Of a stretch of 64,000 bases of DNA, positions 37,390 through 45,523 are shown piece by piece. The notes under the pieces are model-generated. The model saw only the letters and a list, made by a program, of their open reading frames with translations. It made no database searches and was not told the DNA's origin. The stretch is from Cytophagales bacterium (GTDB lineage: Bacteria; Bacteroidota; Bacteroidia; Cytophagales; Spirosomataceae). The position numbers and the translations under genes were made by a program. The stretch is taken from assembly GCA_024742395.1 (NCBI GenBank), contig JANSYO010000012.1, positions 31,301 through 95,300 of the forward strand, given 5' to 3'. The stretch's first letter is position 1. Each line of letters opens with the position of its first letter.

Positions 37390-37704
37390 TTAAGAGGCGA
37401 TTAAGTCTAAAGTATCTCGTCGCCGTCTTGACACTTTTATTTCCAGACCATTTTTTAATTTGACAAAATTCGTTTGGTCCTTTTTTGTCACCTTTTTCAC
37501 AAAAGCAGAATTGACCAGAGTGGATCTATTTACCCTTAAGAAGACATTCAATGACAGTCTTTCTTCATGCCTTTTTAATGTAGTAGAGGAGATGACGCTT
37601 GAGCCATCTTTTAGATGGAAGAGAGTGTAATTTTCTTGTGCTTCAAGATAAATGACTGAATTCAGTCTGACGAAATCGTTTCGTTTAATATTATAGTACT
37701 CCAT
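37390..37704 (-). CDS. LytTR-domain DNA-binding protein without receiver
   Basis: The 104-residue protein is only a LytTR domain: VIYLEAQENYTLFHLKDGS, TLKRHEERL, FLRVNRSTLVNSAFVKKV and LKNGLEIKVSRRRRDTL. LytTR proteins bind direct repeats near promoters. No receiver or sensor domain is fused. It lies directly upstream of the giant beta-helix gene on the same strand with 52 bases between, so it may regulate it, share its transcript, or both. A dyad lies 15 bases upstream of its start. Confidence 0.85.
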   Translation of the reverse strand: MEYYNIKRNDFVRLNSVIYLEAQENYTLFHLKDGSSVISSTTLKRHEERLSLNVFLRVNRSTLVNSAFVKKVTKKDQTNFVKLKNGLEIKVSRRRRDTLDLIAS

Positions 37705-37718
37705 GACAGGCTTGATAT

Positions 37719-37751
37719 GATTAGATTATGATTAACAAATCTGATCTAATC
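37719..37751. promoter_or_regulatory. 8-bp dyad upstream of the LytTR gene
   Basis: GATTAGAT (37719-37726) and ATCTAATC (37744-37751) form a perfect inverted repeat with a 17-base spacer in the divergent spacer between the LytTR and response-regulator genes. Confidence 0.3.
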
Positions 37752-37979
37752 GCCTGCTGAATTCAATTCCATCTTTCAGGTAAAAAAAATACCTATTGGC
37801 GGTACAAAATAACGGAAAGTAAGTACGTCTTCTGATTTTTTAACTGTTTTCAGTTAACTTTTCAAATCGAAAAGTGACCGTTTAATAATTGAATATTCTT
37901 TTTATAGGACAATTCTTGTTTTTTTTTTCTACTTGAAGAATAAATGAGAGAATACCTCCACCTGTCAAACGAAAAAACA

Positions 37980-38612
37980 ATGCTAACATCAACTAAAATC
38001 ACTATTATAAGCGGTCAAATTCTCTACACTGAAGCTCTTAAAGAACTTTTGATTAACAGTAATGAAAACTTTCTGGTGGAAGGATTTTCAAACTATAATC
38101 CCAGAATAGGTGAAATTCTTAGATCTATAAATCCTGACATAATTCTTATGGATGCTAATGGAATGGGCAAAGAAATTTGGGAGTTTCTTCATATGACTCA
38201 TTTAAATAACCCAGACGCTCAAATCATTATGCTTGCAAACAGTAATGAAAGCATCTATCAGGAGTATGCAAGTAAAAATGGGGCCAATGGTTATGTTTTA
38301 AAATCCTCACCGAAAGAATTATTAATTGCCGCTATCAAAATTGTTTCAAAAGGGGGTAACTTCTTTGATCCTGGAATTACTACTAAAATTAATGGTTTAT
38401 CCGTTCCAAGAATTCAAGGAAAATTCAACCTAAGTACTCGTGAAATGGAGATTATTCACCTTATTAAAGATGGTCTTTCTACAAAAGATATTGCAAATCA
38501 TCTTGCTCTTAGCTTCCACACTGTAGAAACTCATAGAAAAAATATTTATAATAAGCTAAGCATAAACAAAGTAACCGAGTTACTTAAATTGTACAGTGAA
38601 TTCGAAAATTAA
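37980..38612 (+). CDS. LuxR-type response regulator with atypical receiver
   Basis: The receiver domain (about residues 5-120 from this start) keeps the phospho-acceptor aspartate (IILMDANG) and the conserved lysine (YVLKSSPKELL). The acidic pair normally found after strand one is replaced: the strand ends TIISGQ rather than with two acidic residues, so metal binding may be altered. A NarL/LuxR helix-turn-helix follows, with LSTREMEIIHLIKDGLSTKDIANHLALSFHTVETHRKNIYNKL. I chose the ATG at 37980 because the domain begins there; an in-frame ATG at 37944 would add 12 residues. No sensor kinase is adjacent. Confidence 0.85.
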   Translation: MLTSTKITIISGQILYTEALKELLINSNENFLVEGFSNYNPRIGEILRSINPDIILMDANGMGKEIWEFLHMTHLNNPDAQIIMLANSNESIYQEYASKNGANGYVLKSSPKELLIAAIKIVSKGGNFFDPGITTKINGLSVPRIQGKFNLSTREMEIIHLIKDGLSTKDIANHLALSFHTVETHRKNIYNKLSINKVTELLKLYSEFEN

Positions 38613-38851
38613 ACACTAAGAATCATCCACGCCTTTTTTGCTCGCCAACACTTATTAGCGACCTCTCGACATTCACACCTACTTATCAATTAAAATCTTC
38701 AATACTTTCCCTATTATCTTCTACTTACTGAATTTTCTCCAAAGACAAAATTTAGATGAATAAGAAAAACAATCTGTTTTACGTGTGTTAAAATTATTTC
38801 ACCAATTACCTTGCATTGCAAAGTACCTTCCATTATGTTTGTGACGTAATT

Positions 38852-38923
38852 ATGAAAAAGCTATTTAAAAATCTTAAAGGTCGGGTGAGCTTGCCCGGCC
38901 TTTCTAAAAAGCAAAACCAATGA
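38852..38923 (+). CDS. Short upstream ORF overlapping the padR start
   Basis: ATG at 38852 opens a 23-codon frame (MKKLFKNLKGRVSLPGLSKK and three more residues) whose TGA overlaps the padR ATG as ATGA. The frame contains a G+C-rich hairpin (about 38877-38903: AAAGGTCGGG with CCCGGCCTTT), which would be melted by a ribosome moving through. It may be a leader peptide that couples translation to padR, or the hairpin may be a simple terminator and the frame accidental. Confidence 0.35.
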   Translation: MKKLFKNLKGRVSLPGLSKKQNQ

Positions 38924-39258
38924 AAATAGAAAATGCCAAAGTGCAGATGCGAAAGGGTATACTGGAGTACTGCATCCTGCGTATCATATCCAGAGGTGAG
39001 ATCTATGCTTCAGAGATTCTTGACGAACTTATTGAAGCCAAGATTATGGTAGTAGAGGGCACCCTTTATCCTCTGCTTACCCGATTGAAAAATGCCAGTC
39101 TCTTAGACTACAAATGGGTAGAATCTGCTTCAGGACCGTCAAGAAAATATTATGTTTTAACCGAAACCGGCAAAGAGTTTCTGGAAGGACTAGGAGAAAC
39201 CTGGGACAGCCTTTCTGCTTCTGTTAATACAATCATTGCTAACAAGCCCAAAAAATAA
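38920..39258 (+). CDS. PadR-family transcriptional regulator
   Basis: This 112-residue winged-helix protein has the PadR pattern MRKGILEYCILRIISRGEIYASEILDEL, then VVEGTLYPLLTRLKNASLLDYKWVES and GPSRKYYVLTETGKEFL. PadR proteins repress genes for stress, efflux or membrane proteins. In Bacteroidota a padR gene followed by a PspC/GIN-domain membrane protein is a common pair, and that is the case here (24 bases to the next gene). It probably represses this operon. Confidence 0.9.
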   Translation: MKIENAKVQMRKGILEYCILRIISRGEIYASEILDELIEAKIMVVEGTLYPLLTRLKNASLLDYKWVESASGPSRKYYVLTETGKEFLEGLGETWDSLSASVNTIIANKPKK

Positions 39259-39282
39259 AAGCTATTAAAATTTCTATCAAGG

Positions 39283-39501
39283 ATGAAAAAGACAATACAA
39301 ATAAATATAGCCGGAATCGCCTTCAATATAGAAGAAGACGCATTCAGGACGCTTAACACTTATCTGGAGTCTATTAAAACCTATTTTTCAGGATATGAAG
39401 GTAGTGATGAAATAGTAGCCGATATTGAAGCCAGAATAGCCGAGAAATTTATCGGTAAAAATAAGCCAGATGCTTTACCCATTATAACTGATTATAACTG
39501 A
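39283..39501 (+). pseudogene. N-terminal fragment of the PspC/GIN-domain protein, frameshifted
   Basis: These 72 codons encode the N-terminal domain usual for the PspC/GIN-domain family: KKTIQINIAGIAFNIEEDAF, YLESIKTYFSGYEGSDEIVADIEARIAEKF. The frame then runs into a stop caused by a 10-bp tandem duplication at 39481-39500. Removing one copy restores an open frame through to 41731, reading LPIITETEVQEIMKSMGGVADFEAI across the join. It therefore belongs with the next ORF. Loss of function, a regulated slippage site and a sequencing error are all possible. Confidence 0.8.
39481..39500 (+). repeat. 10-bp tandem duplication that breaks the PspC/GIN gene
   Basis: ATTATAACTG occurs twice in a row (39481-39490, 39491-39500). 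Ten is not a multiple of three, so the extra copy shifts the frame and creates TGA at 39499-39501. With a single copy the two coding parts are in frame: the distance from 39283 to 39521 less ten is 228 bases, or 76 codons. Confidence 0.92.
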
Positions 39502-39520
39502 AACAGAGGTACAGGAAATA

Positions 39521-41731
39521 ATGAAAAGTATGGGTGGTGTGGCCGACTTCGAGGCCATAGAAGATGAAACGGCTTTCGGAGCTGAGCCGGAAAGCTCTAC
39601 TCATAGCAGCTCTGCAAATCAAACGAAAAACCCAACCAATGAGCCTAAGAAACGAATTTTCAGGGACACCAAAAGAAAGGCCTTAGGTGGTGTATTGGCC
39701 GGACTGGCAAATTATTTTAAAACTGATGTAGTTTGGTTCAGGGTTCTGTTTCTCATTGGTTTTCTGGGTCTGGCAGAATCTGGCATAAGCGGCTTTCTTT
39801 TTTTAGCCTACATTATATGCTGGATAGCCTTCCCGGCCAATGAAGACCTGGAAGAAAACAGCAATGTGAAGAAATTCTACCGTAATCCCGAGGGAAAAGT
39901 AGTAGGTGGAGTAGCCAGTGGATTGGCCTCTTACCTTAACATTGATATTGCCATACTCCGCATTATTTTTGTGGTGCTTATCCCATTTTTTGGTATCGGG
40001 ATACTTTCGTATATCATTCTATGGATCGCCTCACCAATGGCCCAGACTCTTACTCAAAAAATGGAGATGAAAGGTGAAGCGGTGACCATTGAAAATATTG
40101 ACAGTAACATAAAACAAAGCCTTCATTCTCCCTCATCTGGATTTAGAAAAAAGGAAAGTGCTATCGCCACAATACTCCTTTTCCCATTCAGAATACTGGG
40201 GCAACTTTTCCAGGGCTTAGGAAAAGGACTGTCCCATTTGGGTCCGTTCTTTAGAGTGGTTCTCGGCGTAATGCTATGTTTGCTTGGTCTGGGATTAATT
40301 GTGGGTTCTATAAGTAGTACAGCTGTTTTCTATGGTTTATTGACAGATCACAACTGGTTTACTGCTGATCACAATCTTGGCTTTCTGGCCCGTGACCTAC
40401 CCGCCAACTCAGGAATATTCCTGTTCCTGATGCTAGCCATTCCTGCTTTTGCTACCCTAATTTCAGGGATTATCCTGATAACAAACGAGAAAATTGGTAA
40501 CCGAAACTTTTGGTTAACCGGTCTGGGACTATGGGTAGTGGGTGTAGCCGGAGTGAGTATTATTGCCGGCAGATATTCACTGAACTATGCAAAAAATGCC
40601 ACCATAAAGGACACCGAGAAATTTAACTATGCCGGTGAGGTACTCTATTTAGAAACCTACGAAAACCTGGATGATAACACTCACGACTATAATTTAAAAG
40701 TAGTTATCTCTGAAACGGATGAGAAGGAGTTTGAGATTGAAAAGTCATTTACCTCCTCCGGTGCTACCCGTGAAGCAGCCAGACAAAACGCCAGCACTTT
40801 AAGCTATGACATTCACCAGAGAGACTCCATTTTAGTTTTTGATGAAAGGCCGGTTATCTCAGATGAAGCCAGTTTCAGAAATCAGAAGGTGAGAGTAGAG
40901 TTAAAAGTGCCAAGAAACCGAAAAATTCATATGAGTAAGTCATTTGCTCAGCAACTTTTAGCAAACGACTGGTCAGTAAAAAGCAAATACGGAATCAACT
41001 CCGATGATTTTGAAAAGCTTTTGTTTGTGGTCAATGAAGAAGGAGAACTGGAATGCCTAGACTGCGAACCTTTAGATGAAAAAGAACAAGAGGCATTCAG
41101 AGAGAGAGAAAGACCTTGGAGTGCCTATTCACTGGATGATAACGATTTTAAACCAAGAGGCGATAATGACAGATCTTATGATCTAAGCGATTTCAATAGC
41201 CTGGATGTCAGCAGTATTTTCAGAGTATTGGTAGTACAGGGAACTCAATATAAGGTAGACGTAGTAGCCCACGACCAGGATGATTTAGACGATATGGAGC
41301 TGGTGGTAAGAAACAATACACTCAAAATAGATTTTAGAGACCGCTTTTTCTCGGATAGAAACAGAGTCAACGTTTATGTCACCATGCCTGAACTTGAAGA
41401 TATTGAGCTTTCGGGAGCTTCAAAAATGAAAGTCATAGATTTCAAGAGCATCAATCGTCTTGATGTGAACATTTCAGGAGCTTCTAATGCACAGCTAGAT
41501 GTAGAAGCAAACAAAATGAATGTTGACGGTTCTGGTGCCAGTAAGATAGAAATTCGCGGAATCATTGACCAAATGGACATTAATCTTTCCGGGGCAAGCA
41601 AGGTTGTAGCCGATAAGGCAGAGATTCAATCGGCCAGAGTAGAAGCCAGCGGAGCAAGTAGAGTTGAACTTGGAGAGGTCAGCGATCTCAAATCAAACAC
41701 CAGTGGAGCAGCCTCTATACACAGAGACTAA
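39521..41731 (+). CDS. PspC-domain and GIN-domain membrane protein, main part
   Basis: This 736-residue frame holds two PspC domains (about residues 45-110 and 117-175; each with a GGVLAGLANYF or GGVASGLASYL motif and two transmembrane segments), three or four further membrane helices (about 205-360), and a C-terminal GIN/DUF2807 domain. In that domain beta-strand repeats end in Ser-Gly-Ala-Ser (LSGASKM, ISGASNA, GSGASKI, LSGASKV, ASGASRV). The family is linked to envelope stress, probably with PadR control, and its biochemical role is unknown. The N-terminal 70 residues are missing from this frame because of the upstream frameshift; translation from the ATG at 39521 could still give a truncated protein. 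Confidence 0.85.
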   Translation: MKSMGGVADFEAIEDETAFGAEPESSTHSSSANQTKNPTNEPKKRIFRDTKRKALGGVLAGLANYFKTDVVWFRVLFLIGFLGLAESGISGFLFLAYIICWIAFPANEDLEENSNVKKFYRNPEGKVVGGVASGLASYLNIDIAILRIIFVVLIPFFGIGILSYIILWIASPMAQTLTQKMEMKGEAVTIENIDSNIKQSLHSPSSGFRKKESAIATILLFPFRILGQLFQGLGKGLSHLGPFFRVVLGVMLCLLGLGLIVGSISSTAVFYGLLTDHNWFTADHNLGFLARDLPANSGIFLFLMLAIPAFATLISGIILITNEKIGNRNFWLTGLGLWVVGVAGVSIIAGRYSLNYAKNATIKDTEKFNYAGEVLYLETYENLDDNTHDYNLKVVISETDEKEFEIEKSFTSSGATREAARQNASTLSYDIHQRDSILVFDERPVISDEASFRNQKVRVELKVPRNRKIHMSKSFAQQLLANDWSVKSKYGINSDDFEKLLFVVNEEGELECLDCEPLDEKEQEAFRERERPWSAYSLDDNDFKPRGDNDRSYDLSDFNSLDVSSIFRVLVVQGTQYKVDVVAHDQDDLDDMELVVRNNTLKIDFRDRFFSDRNRVNVYVTMPELEDIELSGASKMKVIDFKSINRLDVNISGASNAQLDVEANKMNVDGSGASKIEIRGIIDQMDINLSGASKVVADKAEIQSARVEASGASRVELGEVSDLKSNTSGAASIHRD

Positions 41732-41755
41732 AATTACCTACTGGTAATGCCATTT

Positions 41756-41795
41756 AAGAGTGCTATATTCAAACCAATGAATATGGCACTTTTTT
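41756..41795 (+). terminator. Terminator after the PspC/GIN gene, overlapping the next start
   Basis: A 15-bp stem (41756-41770 with 41779-41793, two wobbles) is followed by a T run. Its right arm contains the ATG codons at 41777 and 41783 that are the likely starts of the next gene. Confidence 0.8.
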
Positions 41796-42391
41796 CTTTT
41801 AATACCCTTGTCGTTTTCTTTGGTTGGCTGGCCTATGGCCTTTTCCATAGTCTGTTTGCCATGCCTTGGGTGAAAAGGCAATTCGAACCATTAATAAACA
41901 GATTGAATATCAATTATCGATTAATCTATGTTTTAATCGCTATAATTTCCCCTCTCCCACTTATATATTTTCAAATGACCCACCGCAGTCCTGAAGTTTG
42001 GGTTAATTTCCGAGAGATAAGACTCTTGGGAGGAATCGCGGCCGGCATGGGTCTGGCACTGCTCCGTAAAGCCTTTCAAACTTATGATACCCGATTATTC
42101 TTTGGCCTCAATGCTAAAAATAGCGAAAGAGAAACTTTCAAAAACGACGGTCTTTTAAAGCATGTAAGACATCCTCTTTATTTAGCCACTCTTCTGATTT
42201 TTTGGGGATGGTTTTTGTTCAGTAACAGCTATAATAATCTTGCCTTTTGCTTGGCGAATACTCTATATGTTTTTATCGGTATACAGCTGGAAGAAAGGAA
42301 GTTGATTGATGAATTTGGGCAACAATACCTGGATTATAAAGAAAAAACACCCATGCTAATACCGAACATAAAAAGTTTTAAGACTTCATAA
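41783..42391 (+). CDS. Integral membrane methyltransferase family protein (NnrU/isoprenylcysteine-methyltransferase-like)
   Basis: The protein has five or six transmembrane helices and the C-terminal pattern of PEMT/ICMT-type enzymes: LLKHVRHPLYLATLLIFWG, then GIQLEERKLIDEFGQQYLDYKEKTPMLIP. This is the R-H-P and E-E-x-x-L pair that binds S-adenosylmethionine. The methyl acceptor is unknown. The start is ambiguous: ATG codons at 41747, 41777 and 41783 are all in frame, but the first two lie before or within the stem of the terminator, so I favour 41783, or 41777. It converges on the BatA gene with a 14-base overlap of the coding ends. Confidence 0.8.
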   Translation: MALFSFNTLVVFFGWLAYGLFHSLFAMPWVKRQFEPLINRLNINYRLIYVLIAIISPLPLIYFQMTHRSPEVWVNFREIRLLGGIAAGMGLALLRKAFQTYDTRLFFGLNAKNSERETFKNDGLLKHVRHPLYLATLLIFWGWFLFSNSYNNLAFCLANTLYVFIGIQLEERKLIDEFGQQYLDYKEKTPMLIPNIKSFKTS

Positions 42392-44444
42392 ATCGCACTA
42401 GAAGAATTTCAACAAGAAGAAAAAGCAAAGCCGCATAGATAAAATATTTCCAACGCTTTTTCCCGAAGTTATTGTTTGAAAATGTACTGACAAAATCGCC
42501 ATCAAGAATATTATCAAATACCGTAATGTTTGGGTGATCCGCAAAAGCTTCCTGAAGCTCTTCCACAGAATACTGACCCATTTTTGACTCGTCAGAATTA
42601 TGATTTAAAGCAATCGTCTTTTTGGTCACACCATCAATTTGCAGCTCAAAGAAACCCGACTCAATATCTGCTCCTAATTCTGAGGCATCAGGTAGTTCGA
42701 GGATTAAATTATTTCCCTGCATTCGTTGCACAGGAATAAGCTCAGTCCGTTCGTTCTTTAAGGTATAAATGGCGTTTTTAGGTGCACCCGGAAAGGCCAA
42801 GGTAATACTGCCTTCGCTAAAATTATAGGCCAGTCTTTCACCTTTAACACTGGAGGCGGCAATCTTAAAGAAGGTAGGAACAAAAAGAGCATGCTCCGGA
42901 AAATTACCAAATTTTGTATCCAAAGGGCTAGCCAATAAGTAAAACAAGCCATTCGAAAACTTGGATTGACTCAGAAAATTCTTCCCACTTCTTAAGGTCA
43001 GTAATCTATTACCCAGGCCTGCCCAATCTAACACGGCTTGTGTTCGTGGCAAATTTTGCAAAGCATCAAAATTTGCTCTTTCAAAAACATCAGCAAAGAA
43101 AGGATTGCTTTTGTCGGGTTCGTTTAAAGCTATTTGGTTGTTTCCGGAAAGCGAATCCATCGTACCTTTCAAATCTGAAAGCCCCAGACCTGCTACCAGT
43201 TCCCGGTAACTCAGAATATCCGGACTCGAGGACGGAATCACCAACACACTTCCTCCTCCGCTTACAAAGGCACTTACCTTTTGAGAAATGTCTGAATTAA
43301 AAGATCTAAGCCCTTCCAGAATCACCAGGTCGTTTTCTTCAATTCTGTTCGTATTCACGTTTCTCGAACTGTAAGCCGAAAAATTAAACAAACTATCGTT
43401 TGAAAAGAGCTTTTCTACATAATTACTTGGAGACTTCTCTTCATAAATATGAAGGATATTAATAGCCGGTGAGATATTCAGAACAAAATAACTTTCATTG
43501 TCAAATGTTATGGGCTGATCATCAAATTGAACCATCCCCTTATGTTCTCCCTTTTCACGAACAGTGAAATTGAAACTCGCTTTTGCCGAGCTCTCCGGAG
43601 CTATAGAAACTGAACTGGTAGACGTTTGCTCGTCATCTATAAAAAGCTTTATCGGAAGGTTTTCTATCGGTTCGTTGCCGGAGTTGAAAACCTCAACATA
43701 TAAAACACTGTTTTGCATTTCCCGCACAAACGGCGAAGCCAGCCAAACTGAATCAACAAAGACATTCTTCAATACTTCCCCTTGCACCGGCACTAAATAA
43801 ATATGCTGGCTGCTATCAGGCGAAATGTCAGAAAGGTTTCCAGCAGTACTTTTTTGAAAATCTGAAAACCAGAAAAGACTATTTCTTCCCTGACCTGATT
43901 CTTTCGTTGCCAAATTTATTTGTCGCTGATAAATTTGCTCCAACGTACGGTTTCTTGAAGAAAAACCTACTTCCGTTAATCTCTCCTTTATTTTAGCCGC
44001 ACCTTTGACAAATTGATCTTCACCAGAAAACGTATTGGTAACAAATTGCACGTTTTGCTGATTTTTAAAAAGTGAGAGTAACTCATCTAATTTCACAGCT
44101 GCCAGGTCAATGTATCGCTTATTCTCTGTTGTATTTTGCATACTCAAAGAATTATCCAAATACAGACTGTTCATACCAGAGTCGCCCGTACTTTCGGCAT
44201 TTCTTGCGGGTAAAAAAGGTTGTGCAAATGCCAACACCAATGCAGCAATAAACAACATTCTGGCCGCCATGATTAGCCATTGTTTCAACTTCCTGAAAGA
44301 GGATGTCTCTGTTTCTACCTTCTTAAGAAAAGCCACATTGGTAAAAAACACCTTTCTGGTTCTTCTGAAATTAAAAAGATGAATAATCAGCGGAATCGCT
44401 AAAGCCAAAAGCCACCATAAAGCACCGGGGTTTGCAAATTGCAT
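42378..44444 (-). CDS. BatA-domain membrane protein with degenerate vWA-like region
   Basis: This 688-residue protein starts with the BatA/aerotolerance N-terminal domain: FANPGALWWLLALAIPLIIHLF, RKVFFTNVAFLKKV, then a second helix at about 57-77. The middle is beta-rich, with LYLDNSLSMQN at the position of a vWA metal site (only partly kept: D-x-S-x-S is present) and a DUF4350/CARF-like part. A final transmembrane helix (YFIYAALLFLLVEILLVRF) closes the protein. These proteins are common in Bacteroidota near MoxR/Bat genes, but none of those are here. Function is unknown, probably in envelope stress. Confidence 0.85.
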   Translation of the reverse strand: MQFANPGALWWLLALAIPLIIHLFNFRRTRKVFFTNVAFLKKVETETSSFRKLKQWLIMAARMLFIAALVLAFAQPFLPARNAESTGDSGMNSLYLDNSLSMQNTTENKRYIDLAAVKLDELLSLFKNQQNVQFVTNTFSGEDQFVKGAAKIKERLTEVGFSSRNRTLEQIYQRQINLATKESGQGRNSLFWFSDFQKSTAGNLSDISPDSSQHIYLVPVQGEVLKNVFVDSVWLASPFVREMQNSVLYVEVFNSGNEPIENLPIKLFIDDEQTSTSSVSIAPESSAKASFNFTVREKGEHKGMVQFDDQPITFDNESYFVLNISPAINILHIYEEKSPSNYVEKLFSNDSLFNFSAYSSRNVNTNRIEENDLVILEGLRSFNSDISQKVSAFVSGGGSVLVIPSSSPDILSYRELVAGLGLSDLKGTMDSLSGNNQIALNEPDKSNPFFADVFERANFDALQNLPRTQAVLDWAGLGNRLLTLRSGKNFLSQSKFSNGLFYLLASPLDTKFGNFPEHALFVPTFFKIAASSVKGERLAYNFSEGSITLAFPGAPKNAIYTLKNERTELIPVQRMQGNNLILELPDASELGADIESGFFELQIDGVTKKTIALNHNSDESKMGQYSVEELQEAFADHPNITVFDNILDGDFVSTFSNNNFGKKRWKYFIYAALLFLLVEILLVRFMKS

Positions 44445-44467
44445 ATTGTTTCGTTCTCAGGATTAAG

Positions 44468-45205
44468 CTATTGTTTCTTCATGTAATCGCCACGAGAAAA
44501 ATATTTCTCAATAAAACAGTACATCAAAATAAAGAAATAACGGCTACCCATTTCCTTTATTTTCAATTTTGATTCTCCGTACTTACGATTGGTCCAGCTA
44601 TTGGGTACCACGCTGTACGAATAACCTCTAACCATAGCCTTTAAAGGCAACTCAATGGTCAGGTTAAAATGAGGCGACAAGAAAGGTTTAATTCCTTCCA
44701 TCGTTTCTCTTTTGTACAGTTTAAAGGCATTGGTGGTGTCATTGTAATCGATACGCATAATTGTTTTCACAATGAAATTCGCTATCCTGTTAATTACTCT
44801 TTTATGCTTAGGATAATCAAATACCTTACCTCCTTTACCCCATCTGCTACCAAAAACCATATCCACATTGTCTTTAAGCATGGTTCGGTAATACTTCACC
44901 AAATCCTCAGGATCATCAGACATGTCTGCCATAAAAACGGCTACACAGTCACCTGAAAAGCGTTCTAAACCATATCTTACGGCATAGCCAAAACCGTTAG
45001 GGCCTTTATTGGTTTCAAAAATAAGCGTCGGAATTTCCTTTTGTAAGGCTGCAAGAACCTCTGCCGTATTGTCCTTAGAATTATCGTTTGTCACCCATAT
45101 TTCATGGTCTATCTGATGCTTGCTAAGTGTATTGTAAAGAGAATGGAGTGTTTCCGGGATAGATTCGGCCTCATTATAAGCCGGAATGACAACGCTTAAT
45201 TTCAT
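44468..45205 (-). CDS. DPM1-like family 2 glycosyltransferase
   Basis: From ATG at 45205 the protein begins KLSVVIPAYNEAESIPETLHSLY, shows VTNDNSKDNTAEVL, NKGPNGFGYAVRYGLERF and VFMADMSDDPEDLVKYY (DxD type), and has FKLYKRETMEGI and a LPLKAMVRGYSYSVVPNSWTNRKYGESKLKI acceptor-side segment. These features mark dolichol/polyprenyl-phosphate mannose synthase relatives, here without a C-terminal membrane domain. An upstream in-frame ATG at 45256 is less likely because the domain starts at 45205. It follows the Trm112-like gene by 54 bases and is probably the last gene of the TPP-riboswitch operon. Confidence 0.85.
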   Translation of the reverse strand: MKLSVVIPAYNEAESIPETLHSLYNTLSKHQIDHEIWVTNDNSKDNTAEVLAALQKEIPTLIFETNKGPNGFGYAVRYGLERFSGDCVAVFMADMSDDPEDLVKYYRTMLKDNVDMVFGSRWGKGGKVFDYPKHKRVINRIANFIVKTIMRIDYNDTTNAFKLYKRETMEGIKPFLSPHFNLTIELPLKAMVRGYSYSVVPNSWTNRKYGESKLKIKEMGSRYFFILMYCFIEKYFSRGDYMKKQ

Positions 45206-45259
45206 CTGGCAAAAATGGTTAGAATTGTCGAAGAAGACAATAGACTTCCAAAGCAAAGA

Positions 45260-45523
45260 TCAGCTTAGTTCTATCTTTGAAAACTCCTTGTTCTCTAAGA
45301 GCTCAATTTTCCATTTATCATAGAAGGGTTTTTCCAATTCCAACTGTCGGTATTCGTTTGGAGCCATAATGGCTACACCATGAATGATAGGATACACCCT
45401 GCTACACTCCGGACAGCCCAAAAGCCCCTCTTTTATTTCTTCACCTTCTTGTATAAAAACAGAATGATTCAGGTCTGAGTGATCAAACGGACAACACATC
45501 TTACTTAAAAAAGTCTCTTTCAT
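45260..45523 (-). CDS. Trm112-like zinc-ribbon small protein
   Basis: This 87-residue protein has a Trm112-type zinc ribbon with the pairs CC at residues 10-11 and CPEC at about 37-40, and the usual end YPIIHGVAIMAP. In archaea and eukaryotes Trm112 stabilises several SAM methyltransferases, and bacterial relatives (YcaR type) are less understood. Here the gene is in the same operon as a SAM methyltransferase (47177-47896), which makes it a plausible partner. Its start overlaps the ThiE-like stop by four bases (ATGA). Confidence 0.82.
   Translation of the reverse strand: MKETFLSKMCCPFDHSDLNHSVFIQEGEEIKEGLLGCPECSRVYPIIHGVAIMAPNEYRQLELEKPFYDKWKIELLENKEFSKIELS

Noticed and set aside
39150..39359. 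69-codon minus-strand frame across the padR/PspC junction
   Set aside because: It is antisense to two well-supported genes and has no start context or domain.
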